Shown here: positions 17,963 through 27,263 of the stretch, one piece after another
Layout of the letters: each line of letters opens with the position of its first letter
Position numbering within the stretch: the first letter of the stretch is position 1
The notes under the pieces: generated by a model
Told to the model about the DNA's origin: nothing
The model's input: only the letters and a program-made list of their open reading frames with translations
Database searches by the model: none
Source: Methylophilaceae bacterium
Lineage (GTDB): Bacteria > Pseudomonadota > Gammaproteobacteria > Burkholderiales > Methylophilaceae
Assembly (NCBI GenBank): GCA_028342535.1
Contig: JAOLWQ010000001.1
Coordinates: 186,001-250,000 of the forward strand
DNA: 64,000 nucleotides
Direction: 5' to 3'
Translations under genes and position numbers: made by a program

Positions 17963-19927
17963 ATGGCAAGACCTAAAAAAAATCCAGAAGATAAAAAAAC
18001 CAAACGTGTGACAAGAGTTAAGAAACTTAAAGATTTATATCTTAAAGATGCAGCAAATAATCCTGAAGAAGCTGAAAACCGAAGATTACAATTAAAGGCA
18101 TTAATAATCCTAGGAAAGGAAAGAGGATATTTAACATATGCAGAAGTTAATGACCATCTACCTGATGAAATTACTGAAAGTGACCAATTAGAAGGAATTA
18201 TTGGCATCATCAATGATATGGGGATTTTAGTTTATGAGCGAGCGCCTGATGCAGAAGAATTATTAATGTCGGATGCGCCAGCTCCAGTCACGGATGAAGA
18301 AGCTGCAGAAGAAGCAGAGCAAGCGTTAGCAACTGTTGATTCTGAGTTTGGGAGAACAACTGACCCTGTTCGAATGTACATGCGAGAAATGGGAACAGTT
18401 GATTTACTTACGCGAGAAGGTGAAATTGTCATTGCAAAACGTATTGAGGAAGGTCTAAGAAGTATGGTTCAAGCAATTTCAGCATGTCCAGGAATTATTG
18501 ATGATTTAATGACAATTGCTACAAAAGTTAAAAAAGCTGAAATAACAGTCGATGAATTTGTTGATGGCTTGATAGATATGGAAGCGGAGAAGGAATTAGC
18601 AAAAGTAGAAGCTGCATTAGAATTTGAAGCTTCTGGAGCCGAGCCTCCAGAGGAAGATGATGAGAATGAAACAGGAAAAGCAAGCGGAATGTCGCCTGAA
18701 GATTTAGCTAAATTGACAGAAGAGGTATTAAGACGATTCGGTGTAATTAAAAGAGCACATAATAAATTAGCTAATTTACGTGCTAAAGGTAAATGGATGG
18801 ACGACAGTGACTACCTTAAAAACCAAGAATATATTCTCAAAGAACTTATTAATTTTAGATTTTCTTCAAAATTTATTGAATTATTATGCGATAAAGTGAG
18901 AATATTTATTTCTCAGATTAGAGGCCATGAAAGACAGGTAATGGAATTCTGTGTTGAAAACTCTAAAATGCCCAGAACAAATTTTGTAAAAAGTTTTCCT
19001 GGAAATGAAACAAATTTAAAATGGCTTAAAGAGCAAATGAAACTAGATAAACCATATATTCCTGAATTAGAAAAGAGAAAACATGACATTATTGATCAGC
19101 AACAGAAATTAATTGCATTAGAAGCAGAATGTGGAATTCCTATTTTTCATTTTAAAGAGATTAATAGGCAGATGACGTCAGGAGAATTTAGAGCAAAAAA
19201 AGCAAAACGTGAAATGATAGAAGCAAATTTAAGACTAGTTATATCTATTGCAAAAAAATATACTAATCGTGGCTTGCAGTTTTTAGACTTAATTCAAGAA
19301 GGGAATATTGGTCTTATGAAAGCTGTAGATAAGTTTGAATATCGTCGAGGATATAAATTCTCAACATATGCAACATGGTGGATTCGTCAAGCAATCACTC
19401 GCTCAATTGCAGACCAAGCAAGAACAATTCGAATCCCAGTACATATGATTGAGACTATCAATAAAATGAATCGAATTTCAAGGCAAATTTTACAAGCGAC
19501 TGGACAAGAGCCAGAACCATCAGAGTTAGCAGAGAAAATGGAAATGCCAGAAGAAAAAATTAGAAAAATATTAAAAATATCTAAAGAGCCAATTTCAATG
19601 GAAACCCCGATTGGAGATGATGATGATTCTCATCTAGGCGACTTTATAGAAGATGTTGGAACGTTAACTCCAGATGATGCAGCCGTATATGAAAGCTTAA
19701 GGAATGTAACATCTGAAATTTTAGAAGGTTTAACCCCCCGCGAGGCAAAAGTTCTAAGAATGAGATTTGGCATAGAAATGAATACTGACCATACGCTTGA
19801 AGAAGTCGGGAAACAGTTTGACGTGACCCGTGAGAGAATACGACAAATTGAAGCGAAAGCACTTAGAAAATTAAGGCATCCTACACGATCTGAAAGATTG
19901 AAAAGCTTCTTAGAAACTAAAGAGTAA
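17963..19927 (+). CDS. rpoD: RNA polymerase sigma factor RpoD (sigma-70)
   Basis: A 654-aa primary sigma factor. Region 1.1 is at the N-terminus and region 1.2 is [21 protein letters not shown], followed by an acidic non-conserved region. Regions 2.1-2.4 contain [27 protein letters not shown] and [26 protein letters not shown]. Region 3 and region 4.2 ([29 protein letters not shown]) follow. It directs transcription of most genes. The N-terminal 20 residues are a very basic lysine-rich extension. The tRNA gene follows immediately. Confidence 0.97.
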   Translation: MARPKKNPEDKKTKRVTRVKKLKDLYLKDAANNPEEAENRRLQLKALIILGKERGYLTYAEVNDHLPDEITESDQLEGIIGIINDMGILVYERAPDAEELLMSDAPAPVTDEEAAEEAEQALATVDSEFGRTTDPVRMYMREMGTVDLLTREGEIVIAKRIEEGLRSMVQAISACPGIIDDLMTIATKVKKAEITVDEFVDGLIDMEAEKELAKVEAALEFEASGAEPPEEDDENETGKASGMSPEDLAKLTEEVLRRFGVIKRAHNKLANLRAKGKWMDDSDYLKNQEYILKELINFRFSSKFIELLCDKVRIFISQIRGHERQVMEFCVENSKMPRTNFVKSFPGNETNLKWLKEQMKLDKPYIPELEKRKHDIIDQQQKLIALEAECGIPIFHFKEINRQMTSGEFRAKKAKREMIEANLRLVISIAKKYTNRGLQFLDLIQEGNIGLMKAVDKFEYRRGYKFSTYATWWIRQAITRSIADQARTIRIPVHMIETINKMNRISRQILQATGQEPEPSELAEKMEMPEEKIRKILKISKEPISMETPIGDDDDSHLGDFIEDVGTLTPDDAAVYESLRNVTSEILEGLTPREAKVLRMRFGIEMNTDHTLEEVGKQFDVTRERIRQIEAKALRKLRHPTRSERLKSFLETKE

Positions 19928-19931
19928 AAAA

Positions 19932-20008
<77 letters not shown>

Positions 20009-20035
20009 ACAACAAAGGTTTTAGGAGCAGATCTT

Positions 20036-21670
20036 TTATTTAAAATCTTTTAATCTCCAAATCGTTGCTGGAATCCAACCCATAGGATCTGCCCCGGGCT
20101 GAACCACTTTAGTTGTATAAAAGTCTTCGTAGGTAAATTGTTGTGGGACATGCCCAACTCTTTCATAAAGATTTGTTGCTATGATAATTTCAGGAATAGC
20201 TTCTGCGCCCTTCCATGTCACTGTGTTTTTGCCTGAGGTTAAAATGATGGTGGGGCGGTATTCTTTTATCAACTGTACTATTTTATTTTTATCATAACCA
20301 GATGCACGATATTCCGTTCTAAGCGCAATTAACCTGTAATTAGTTAACCCTGTTACTGAAGATCTTGGAACAGATAAATTTGCAAGGGACAATATTGCTT
20401 CCCAATGACCATCTGCCGCTAATGTAGAGTTCTCTCTAGAGAGACCATAAACTTTAGATGCCACTTTTAAATACTGACTTCTTTCAACCATGTTTTTACT
20501 TCGGAAAGAGTCACTAGTATTTATCCAACGGATTGCCTCTGATATTGTAAATATGCGGTCTTTCTTTACTATATAGTTGTTTACCATAGGTAAAATTATA
20601 AACATGCTTGTGAGGCTAAGAATTATAAGCGATGATCTCTTTACTCTTATTGATGCATTATTACTTAGATATTTCCATCCTAATGCGCTTAAACCTGCCA
20701 GACCTATAAGACAATTAGCCAGATGATATTCTAGGCCTAATTTAGACCAATATTCAATTAATGGGATAATTACTAATATCCCCCAAAAGTAAAAACGATT
20801 TAAGTTGATTAACTTTTTGTCTAAATATAATTTAATAAGATAAAGAATTGAAGCACTGGCAGTGCAAATAAGAAACCAATTGGCATTTATTATTGTATGC
20901 ACAGGGAATTTCCATCCAGCATTTTGTATTGAGGCACCTATGAAAAAATATGAATTAAATAAATCAATCAAGTCCCAATTTCTGAACATTAAGACAAAAC
21001 CAAGAATACTAAAGCCTGATACTGCTGAACCAATAAGGTATTTAACCAGCACACGCCAACCATAACCAATTAGAATAGCAATGCCTGCAAATATAAAAAA
21101 AGGCAAGAATGGCTCTCTTAATAAAATACCAAAAGACACCAGGCCACCAATCAAATAAAATGAGTAAGTATCTTCTTTGCTAGAATTTTGCCAAATAAGC
21201 AAGGATGAAAACAATGGAAGGAATGCTGCCCAAATGCTATTTCTAAAACCATACAATATAATCTCAACATCATTCATTATGATTAATAGGGTAGTCATTA
21301 AAATGAAAGTAAACACAGTGCTACCACTTTCTTTTAAAATAACTTTAAATAAGATAATAGAAGCAGCAATGGCAATGAGCCCATCAATTAATCTTAATAG
21401 TACGTATTGATTTACTTCAAGACTATAGACCCAAGAGCTCATAAATTGGTATAAATGAAGCGTTATACTCAAAATGGGATCACCATTTGTTAAAGAAAGA
21501 TAAATATGTCGGGCTGCACTTGTATAAAACCCACCATCAATTTCAGGCAACCCTGATAAAAGTTGCAGCCTTAAAAATCCAGTAGTGAGGATAGCTACAG
21601 TAATGGCAATAAACAAAGAAAACAATTTAAAGGCCATTATTTTATTAAGGATATTAAGCATATTAAGCAT
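20036..21670 (-). CDS. Multi-pass membrane protein, possible GT-C-type glycosyltransferase
   Basis: 544 residues. The first two thirds hold about ten hydrophobic helices (for example ITVAILTTGFLRLQLLSGL, STVFTFILMTTLLIIMN, IGSAVSGFSILGFVLMF). The last about 170 residues form a soluble region (GLSRENSTLAADGHWEAILSLANLSVPRSSVTGL). The loop after helix 1 carries PEIDGGFYTSAARHIY, an acidic first-loop motif of the kind found in GT-C (GT39/ArnT-like) enzymes. That fold would use a lipid-linked sugar donor and act on the periplasmic side. I do not recognise the exact family. It sits between the tRNA and the rfb genes on the opposite strand. Confidence 0.7.
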   Translation of the reverse strand: MLNMLNILNKIMAFKLFSLFIAITVAILTTGFLRLQLLSGLPEIDGGFYTSAARHIYLSLTNGDPILSITLHLYQFMSSWVYSLEVNQYVLLRLIDGLIAIAASIILFKVILKESGSTVFTFILMTTLLIIMNDVEIILYGFRNSIWAAFLPLFSSLLIWQNSSKEDTYSFYLIGGLVSFGILLREPFLPFFIFAGIAILIGYGWRVLVKYLIGSAVSGFSILGFVLMFRNWDLIDLFNSYFFIGASIQNAGWKFPVHTIINANWFLICTASASILYLIKLYLDKKLINLNRFYFWGILVIIPLIEYWSKLGLEYHLANCLIGLAGLSALGWKYLSNNASIRVKRSSLIILSLTSMFIILPMVNNYIVKKDRIFTISEAIRWINTSDSFRSKNMVERSQYLKVASKVYGLSRENSTLAADGHWEAILSLANLSVPRSSVTGLTNYRLIALRTEYRASGYDKNKIVQLIKEYRPTIILTSGKNTVTWKGAEAIPEIIIATNLYERVGHVPQQFTYEDFYTTKVVQPGADPMGWIPATIWRLKDFK

Positions 21671-22024
21671 TATTATATAGATATTTGGTTGATTGGCATT
21701 TAAAAAAAGTTAGATTTAACTACTTTGAATCAAACAAAAATTTTACAAGTTAAACAAAGGGCAAGAATGTAATAAGCTCATAAATGATTGAAAATAGAGC
21801 ATCACAAAGGTTTATAATGCATAAAAAATCTAAAAGCTTTTTTCATATTATAGATGTAAAAACTGCAAAATACTTTATGCTCCTGAGCATTTTTATAAAC
21901 AGTTCCTTGAATTGTTTACTAATAAATCTTTTGAAGCCTTAAGATAAATTTATACTTACAGAATAATGTTAATATTATAATTAAAAATTAATTTATTTAA
22001 TATTAAATTTTGGGAAAACTTAAA
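21671..22024. other. 354-base gap between the membrane protein and rfbF
   Basis: AT-rich divergent region that must carry promoters for both flanking genes. I found no strong -35/-10 pair. It holds a possible gene fragment (21834-21947, separate entry) and otherwise nothing I can name. Confidence 0.6.
21834..21947 (+). pseudogene. Possible decayed fragment with a CxxC zinc-ribbon-like start
   Basis: An open stretch of 37 codons between two stops reads KLFSYYRCKNCKILYAPEHF and continues KQFLELFTNKSFEALR. It has no start codon. YRCKNCKILY resembles the second zinc knuckle of Methyltransf_13-type sugar methyltransferases, such as DIYQCSKCNLV in the gene at 34649-35797. This may be a remnant of a deleted island gene, but such a short frame can also arise by chance. 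Confidence 0.3.
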
Positions 22025-22831
22025 ATGAAAGTAGTTCTACTTGCTGGAGGTTTGGGGACAAGAATTTCTGAAGAAACTATACACAAGCCAAAGCCAATGG
22101 TAGAAATTGGTGGGCTTCCGATTCTTTGGCATGTTATGAAGATCTATTCACATTATGGCATTAATGATTTTATTATTTGTTGTGGATACAAGGGTTACTT
22201 AATTAAAGAATATTTTTCAAATTATTACCTTCAAACTTCGGATGTAACTTTTGATTTATCATCAAATCAAACCACTTATCATAAAAGTAAAACTGAACCA
22301 TGGAGAATTACTTTAGTAGATACAGGGGATACAACAGAGACGGGCGGAAGAATTGCAAAAATAAGAAAATACTTAGATAAAGATGAAACTTTCTGTATGA
22401 CTTATGGTGATGGATTATCAGATGTTAATATTAGTAATTTAGTTGAGTACCATAAAAAAAATAAACGTTTAGCAACTTTAACAGCTGCAATTCCTCCCGG
22501 AAGATTTGGTGCGCTATCTATAGATAATGATAGTGTAGTTAATAAATTTCTGGAAAAACCTAAAGGCGATAACGCATATATTAATGGTGGGTTTTTCGTA
22601 CTTTCAGAAAAAGTAATTGATCTCATAAAAGGTGACAAAACATTTTGGGAAAGAGGGCCGATAGAAACTCTGGCAAAAAACAATCAATTAATAGCATTTA
22701 AACACGATGGTTTCTGGCAGCCTATGGATACTTTAAGAGAAAGAAATTACTTACAAGAATTATGGGAGTCTGGTAAAGCTCCGTGGAAAGTTTGGAAAGA
22801 TAATGAAAAAATAGTTAACACAAGAATTTAA
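22025..22831 (+). CDS. rfbF: Glucose-1-phosphate cytidylyltransferase
   Basis: A 268-aa nucleotidyltransferase with MKVVLLAGGLGTRISEETIHKPKPMVEIGG (nucleotide loop and Lys), MTYGDGLSDVN and GGFFVLSEKVIDLI. RfbF makes CDP-glucose from CTP and glucose-1-phosphate, the entry to CDP-dideoxyhexoses. The track start TTG 22010 adds five residues; ATG 22025 gives the canonical N-terminus. The next gene, rfbG, begins three bases after the stop. Confidence 0.95.
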   Translation: MKVVLLAGGLGTRISEETIHKPKPMVEIGGLPILWHVMKIYSHYGINDFIICCGYKGYLIKEYFSNYYLQTSDVTFDLSSNQTTYHKSKTEPWRITLVDTGDTTETGGRIAKIRKYLDKDETFCMTYGDGLSDVNISNLVEYHKKNKRLATLTAAIPPGRFGALSIDNDSVVNKFLEKPKGDNAYINGGFFVLSEKVIDLIKGDKTFWERGPIETLAKNNQLIAFKHDGFWQPMDTLRERNYLQELWESGKAPWKVWKDNEKIVNTRI

Positions 22832-22834
22832 AGT

Positions 22835-23890
22835 ATGGATAAAATTTTTTGGAAGGGAAAAAAAGTTTTTATAACTGGACACACTGGATTTAAGGGTAGC
22901 TGGCTCTCAATTTGGTTAGCTTCGTCAGGGGCAAAGGTAACAGGGTACTCATTAGAACCAGAAACTAACCCAAGCTTATTTGAATCTTGTGTAATTGAAA
23001 AAAAAATTAATTCAGTTATAGGTGACATAAGAGATGAGCTAAAATTAAAAAAAACAATCCATGAAGCTCAACCTGATATAGTTTTTCATTTAGCATCCCA
23101 GGCACTCGTTTTAAAGTCATATGAAAAACCACTTGAAACATACGAAACAAATTTAATGGGTACTGTAAATATTCTAAATGTAATAAGAGACGTACCTTCA
23201 GTAAAAGCTTTTATTAATGTTACAAGCGATAAGTGCTATGCAAATGATGAAAACTTTAAAGCTTTTAAAGAAGATGATCCTATGGGTGGCTATGATCCAT
23301 ATAGTTCTAGCAAGGCCTGTTCTGAATTAATTACAGCTGCATACAGAGCATCTTTTTTTAAAGATAGTGTTGCTATTGCAACAGCTAGAGCCGGAAATGT
23401 AATCGGTGGTGGTGACTGGGCTGAGGACAGAATTATTCCTGATTTTATAAAAAAAATACAACAGAAGCAAAAATTGGTAATCAGGAATCCTGAATCGATT
23501 AGGCCCTGGCAATTCGTTCTAGAACCCCTAAATGGATACTTGATGCTGGCAGAAAAGCTATTTCAGAATGGTATAGATTATGCAGAATCTTGGAATTTTG
23601 GTCCAAATAAGCAAGATGACAAAACAGTTGAATGGCTTATTACTGAAGTTAATAAAGAATATGGAGATAAAAATAATTTTAAAATAGTATCGAATAAAGA
23701 GCCATTTCATGAATCAAAATACTTAAAATTAGATTGCTCAAAGTCAATAGGTAAGCTAAATTGGTCGCCTAAGCTTAGTATAGAAAAAGCGATTTTAATG
23801 ACATGTGCCTGGTATAAGAATTTTTATACAGACAAACAGGATATTTATTCATTTAGTGTAGAACAAATAAAACAGTACGAATCAATTTAG
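22835..23890 (+). CDS. rfbG: CDP-glucose 4,6-dehydratase
   Basis: A 351-aa extended SDR with the NAD motif VFITGHTGFKGSWLSIWL, the catalytic YSSSK within GGYDPYSSSKACSEL, and SDKCY, all typical of RfbG. It converts CDP-glucose to CDP-4-keto-6-deoxyglucose. It stands between the cytidylyltransferase and the PMP-dependent dehydrase, as in rfbFGH clusters for tyvelose, abequose and yersiniose. Confidence 0.95.
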   Translation: MDKIFWKGKKVFITGHTGFKGSWLSIWLASSGAKVTGYSLEPETNPSLFESCVIEKKINSVIGDIRDELKLKKTIHEAQPDIVFHLASQALVLKSYEKPLETYETNLMGTVNILNVIRDVPSVKAFINVTSDKCYANDENFKAFKEDDPMGGYDPYSSSKACSELITAAYRASFFKDSVAIATARAGNVIGGGDWAEDRIIPDFIKKIQQKQKLVIRNPESIRPWQFVLEPLNGYLMLAEKLFQNGIDYAESWNFGPNKQDDKTVEWLITEVNKEYGDKNNFKIVSNKEPFHESKYLKLDCSKSIGKLNWSPKLSIEKAILMTCAWYKNFYTDKQDIYSFSVEQIKQYESI

Positions 23891-23901
23891 AAAGATAAAC
23901 T

Positions 23902-25101
23902 ATGGAAAATATTTCTTATGCAAAAACCGTCTATGGCCAAGAGGAGATAGATGCAGTTGTTAAATGTCTTAATGAGTCAACTCAAATGGGAAATTATGCA
24001 AGAAAATTTGAGTCTGAGATTGCTAAGTTATTTGAAAAAAAAGAGTGTTTATACGTCAATTCTGGATCATCAGCCCTATTTATTGGCATAGAAGCATATG
24101 ACTTCCCAAAAGGAGGAGAGGTTATTACTCCTGCGCTTACTTTTGGAACAACGGTAGGATGCCTAATAAAAAATAATTTAGTTCCAGTTTTTGTTGACGT
24201 GGAGCCATTAACATATTGTATTGATACGAAAGAAATTGAGAATGTTATAACTAGTAAGACAGTGGCAATTTTAGCTCCAAATTTAATGGGCAATCTGTGT
24301 GATTGGCCAAAAATTAGAGAGATAGCTGATAAACATAAACTTATTGTTATAGAGGATTCAGCAGATACTTTAGGAGCTAAAGTTAATAATAAAAGTTCTG
24401 GCTCATATTCAGATATGTCAATTACTAGTTTTTATGGCTCTCATATAATAAATTGTGCAGGTAATGGTGGCGCACTTTTGTTAAATAATAAAAAAATAAT
24501 TGAAAAAGCTAAATTATTAAGGTCATGGGGAAGAAGCTCCTCATTATTTGATGAAAAGAGTGAGGCTATTGAAAATAGGTTTGATGTTAATTTAGATGGA
24601 ATTGAGTATGATGCAAAATTTGTTTTTGAAGCAGTTGGCTACAATGTTGAAGGAAGTGAAATTGGGGCAGCGTTTGGAATTGAGCAATTAAAAAAATTAC
24701 AAAAGAATATTGCAATTAGAAAAGAAAACTTTAATAGACAATGTGAATTTTTTGAAAGATATAAAAAATATTTTAGCAATCCACTACAAAAAGATAATAT
24801 AAATACAGCTTGGCTAGCATTCCCAATCCTTATTAATAAAAGTGCACCTTTTAGCAGAAAAGAATTTCAAATATATTTAGAGAAAAGAAATATTCAAACA
24901 AGGGTAGTTTTTACAGGGAATATTACAAGACAGCCAATGATGAAAGGTATTGCATATAAGGTTGTAGAAAATGGTTATCCAAATGCTGATGCTGTAATGG
25001 AGAGAGGTGTTTTATTACCACTTCATCATGGTTTAACAAATAGTATGTTTGAGAGACTTCATGAGACTATTTCTGAATTCCTGGATGGCTTTAAAGAATA
25101 A
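23902..25101 (+). CDS. rfbH: DegT-fold sugar 3-dehydrase, RfbH-like (His replaces PLP Lys)
   Basis: A 399-aa aspartate-aminotransferase-fold enzyme of the DegT/DnrJ/EryC1 family (NSGSSALFIGIEAYDFPKGGEVITPALTFGTTV, VIEDSADTLGA). In the segment SFYGSHIINCAGNGG the residue aligned with the Schiff-base Lys is His (about residue 181). This is the known mark of PMP-dependent 3-dehydrases such as RfbH (E1) and ColD rather than aminotransferases. With RfbF and RfbG the expected product is a CDP-4-keto-3,6-dideoxyglucose intermediate. It is shorter than the 437-aa Salmonella RfbH, so whether it keeps the [2Fe-2S] cysteines is unclear. Confidence 0.85.
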   Translation: MENISYAKTVYGQEEIDAVVKCLNESTQMGNYARKFESEIAKLFEKKECLYVNSGSSALFIGIEAYDFPKGGEVITPALTFGTTVGCLIKNNLVPVFVDVEPLTYCIDTKEIENVITSKTVAILAPNLMGNLCDWPKIREIADKHKLIVIEDSADTLGAKVNNKSSGSYSDMSITSFYGSHIINCAGNGGALLLNNKKIIEKAKLLRSWGRSSSLFDEKSEAIENRFDVNLDGIEYDAKFVFEAVGYNVEGSEIGAAFGIEQLKKLQKNIAIRKENFNRQCEFFERYKKYFSNPLQKDNINTAWLAFPILINKSAPFSRKEFQIYLEKRNIQTRVVFTGNITRQPMMKGIAYKVVENGYPNADAVMERGVLLPLHHGLTNSMFERLHETISEFLDGFKE

Positions 25102-25117
25102 ATTTGATAACGTTACT

Positions 25118-25927
25118 CTAAAATTCAGAAAAAATAGTTAAGCCACCTGCCCATTGTTCAGAAACTTGAGTTGTATTTTTTGATAGCATTTGCGTCATAC
25201 ACCAAAATTCCATATGTGGTCCGTAAGCTTTGAGGAGCAAGACTAACCTCTCATCACTATGAACAAATGAGGACATACAAAGAATTGGCGAGTAATGGTC
25301 TTTATTTATAAGCAGCTCAGGCGATCCAACAACTGCTGCCCCTATGTCCATCCCGCCGCTTAAGCACATTTTTACATTATTTATTTCTGGAAGTTTTGAC
25401 ATTTGATTTCTTTGTGAGTCTATATCAAATTCCTGAAAGGCTTGAGGGAAATACCAACCAATAACTCCATTAAAGCTATCATCTAAAAATTTATCGTAGC
25501 GTGACCCCGGATGAACTTTAATATTATTCTGTAATTCAGAATTGCTTTGGAGAACAGCTTTAAAATGTGCATCTGGAAATCTTTCAGTAAATGATTCCTT
25601 TAGAGCTGGAAGAATTGTTTCTTCTAGATTTTTTCCTAAATCAACTCCCTTGGAAGTATTACGGTAAATAAAAGGCACATGAACTCCATTAGTTAATAAT
25701 GAAAAATCTTCATTGTCTTTTAATTTTTTAAGTAATGAGTTGGCTTTCGATTCAAAATCAGCAGCAGACAAATTATCTACACCGATTAAATTTTTTTTTG
25801 CTCTTTCTAGTATTGAATTGAAATCAAAATTTGGTTGATTTATTTTGTAGTAAAAACTTGGCTCTTTACGAAAGACCCTATCGTTTACCGTTGGTATACG
25901 ACGACCATAGTCATCAAACAGCTTCAA
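25118..25927 (-). CDS. Hypothetical protein paired with a radical SAM gene
   Basis: 269 residues; I do not recognise the family. It looks soluble, with no signal peptide or membrane segment. Local features are an N-terminal KLFDDYGRRIP, a VHPGSRYDKFLDDSFNGVIGWYFPQAF stretch, a glycine-rich SGGMDIGAAVVGSPELL, and four scattered cysteines/methionine-rich parts near the C-terminus (ILCMSSFVHSDERLVLLLKAYGPHMEFWCMTQML). It lies 13 bases downstream of the radical SAM gene on the same strand, so the two are almost certainly co-transcribed. A partner or substrate-handling role is inferred from that position only. Confidence 0.75.
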   Translation of the reverse strand: MKLFDDYGRRIPTVNDRVFRKEPSFYYKINQPNFDFNSILERAKKNLIGVDNLSAADFESKANSLLKKLKDNEDFSLLTNGVHVPFIYRNTSKGVDLGKNLEETILPALKESFTERFPDAHFKAVLQSNSELQNNIKVHPGSRYDKFLDDSFNGVIGWYFPQAFQEFDIDSQRNQMSKLPEINNVKMCLSGGMDIGAAVVGSPELLINKDHYSPILCMSSFVHSDERLVLLLKAYGPHMEFWCMTQMLSKNTTQVSEQWAGGLTIFSEF

Positions 25928-25940
25928 GAAAATCTCCTAA

Positions 25941-27152
25941 TTAAATTGATTTTATAGCAAAGATAGCTCTTCTATCTTCTGCTAAAATTTCTGGTGGACT
26001 GGGTGGATTATCATTGTTATCAATCTCTGGAGTTTTACCAAAGCCATGTTCATAAGTTACTGGCAGTAAATGACTTACATTTTTTTGGTAGTCAGCAACT
26101 GATTGATTATGGAAACGAATAAAGTCCATATGTTCACCAATTATACACTCGTCCCTATAGGGACCAAGCCAACTATTCATCATCCCTCTGCTAAGGACAT
26201 CCTTAAGAGGCTCTTTAACAACATTCCCGATAGATAAATCCATATAAGGACACGGAACAATTTCTCCATCATGGTTAACTGTATTGATTCCTTTTACCGT
26301 AATACATCTTCCAGGTTGACCATATGAAGGGCTCATATGAGTAAAAATATCATATTTATCTTCCAAATATTTTAACTGGTCTACGTCTTCTTTAGTACAA
26401 ACCCAAGTATCTTGCTCTCTGGCTGTTCCAACTGGTTTTGCTAGTGTTACGTAAAGAGGTATGTCCTCATCCTTACAATAACTGCAGAGCATCTCAAATT
26501 CTTCAGAAAAAACACGATCCTTAATAATACATGTTGATATAAGTAGTTCTAGGTTTGCAGATTTTGAAGCCTTTAAGGCTCTTAAAACTCTTGCATAAGA
26601 GCCTGGCTTACCCCTAAATTCATCGTGCTCTTCCTCAATCATACTATCTAATGATATTTGAACTTTATACCCACCTAGGCCAGCAAACCATTTTGCTTTT
26701 TCTTCATCAAAAGTCCAGCCGTTAGTGTCTAAAATAATTAAATGTTTTTTTGGGTCTATAGCTGCAATAAGCTGGTCAATACTTGAGTCTAAAAGAGCTT
26801 CTCCTCCAGTTAGAACAAATCTAAAAATTCCAGCCTCATCCGCTTGCCTAGAAAGCTCCCTATAATCATCAAGGTCCATCTGGTGTCTAGGATCTAACTT
26901 AACACCGGTTTCTTTTTTAATATCGCGAGTCATGTAGGGTTCTTCGCAACAGTGCATACAATGAAAATTACATAATGAACGATTTATTTTTATTCTCAAA
27001 ATTGGACTAATTTCACCATCAAGCATATTTTTAAAATATTGTTGAATTTTTTCATGAACTCTTGGGCGGTGGATGCTTTGATCTTTACGTTTATTTTTTT
27101 CAACTAAAGATAAAGCTTCTTGATCAGCAAGGATTTGTAAGTTATCGGCCAT
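25941..27152 (-). CDS. Radical SAM protein with C-terminal extra cysteines
   Basis: 403 residues. The cluster motif CNFHCMHC (C61, C65, C68) is preceded by ILRIKINRSL and followed by FVLTGGEALLD and KVQISLDSMIEEEHDEFRGKPGSY. The C-terminal part has PGRCITVKGINTVNHDGEIVPCPYMDLSIGNV, reminiscent of SPASM/twitch auxiliary cluster regions. Radical SAM enzymes of this shape modify peptides, sugars or cofactors. No precursor peptide is visible nearby, and the surroundings are sugar genes. It is co-oriented with the hypothetical gene at 25118 and divergent from the PhyH-like gene. Confidence 0.88.
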   Translation of the reverse strand: MADNLQILADQEALSLVEKNKRKDQSIHRPRVHEKIQQYFKNMLDGEISPILRIKINRSLCNFHCMHCCEEPYMTRDIKKETGVKLDPRHQMDLDDYRELSRQADEAGIFRFVLTGGEALLDSSIDQLIAAIDPKKHLIILDTNGWTFDEEKAKWFAGLGGYKVQISLDSMIEEEHDEFRGKPGSYARVLRALKASKSANLELLISTCIIKDRVFSEEFEMLCSYCKDEDIPLYVTLAKPVGTAREQDTWVCTKEDVDQLKYLEDKYDIFTHMSPSYGQPGRCITVKGINTVNHDGEIVPCPYMDLSIGNVVKEPLKDVLSRGMMNSWLGPYRDECIIGEHMDFIRFHNQSVADYQKNVSHLLPVTYEHGFGKTPEIDNNDNPPSPPEILAEDRRAIFAIKSI

Positions 27153-27263
27153 TTTTTATTTAATTTAATTAAATTATTTGAATGATATTCATTTTATAAT
27201 AGTTAAGTTATATTACAAAGTGATATATTAAATATAAATAACATATAAATTTATTAAATTACT

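Noticed and set aside
21817-21942. Small ORF MHKKSKSFF in the gap before rfbF
   Set aside because: 41 codons, no ribosome site, hydrophobic low-complexity end, no family. The other frame is more protein-like.
27153-27263. RiPP precursor peptide near the radical SAM gene
   Set aside because: No short ORF with ribosome site in the 111-base gap or elsewhere nearby; sugar genes surround it.
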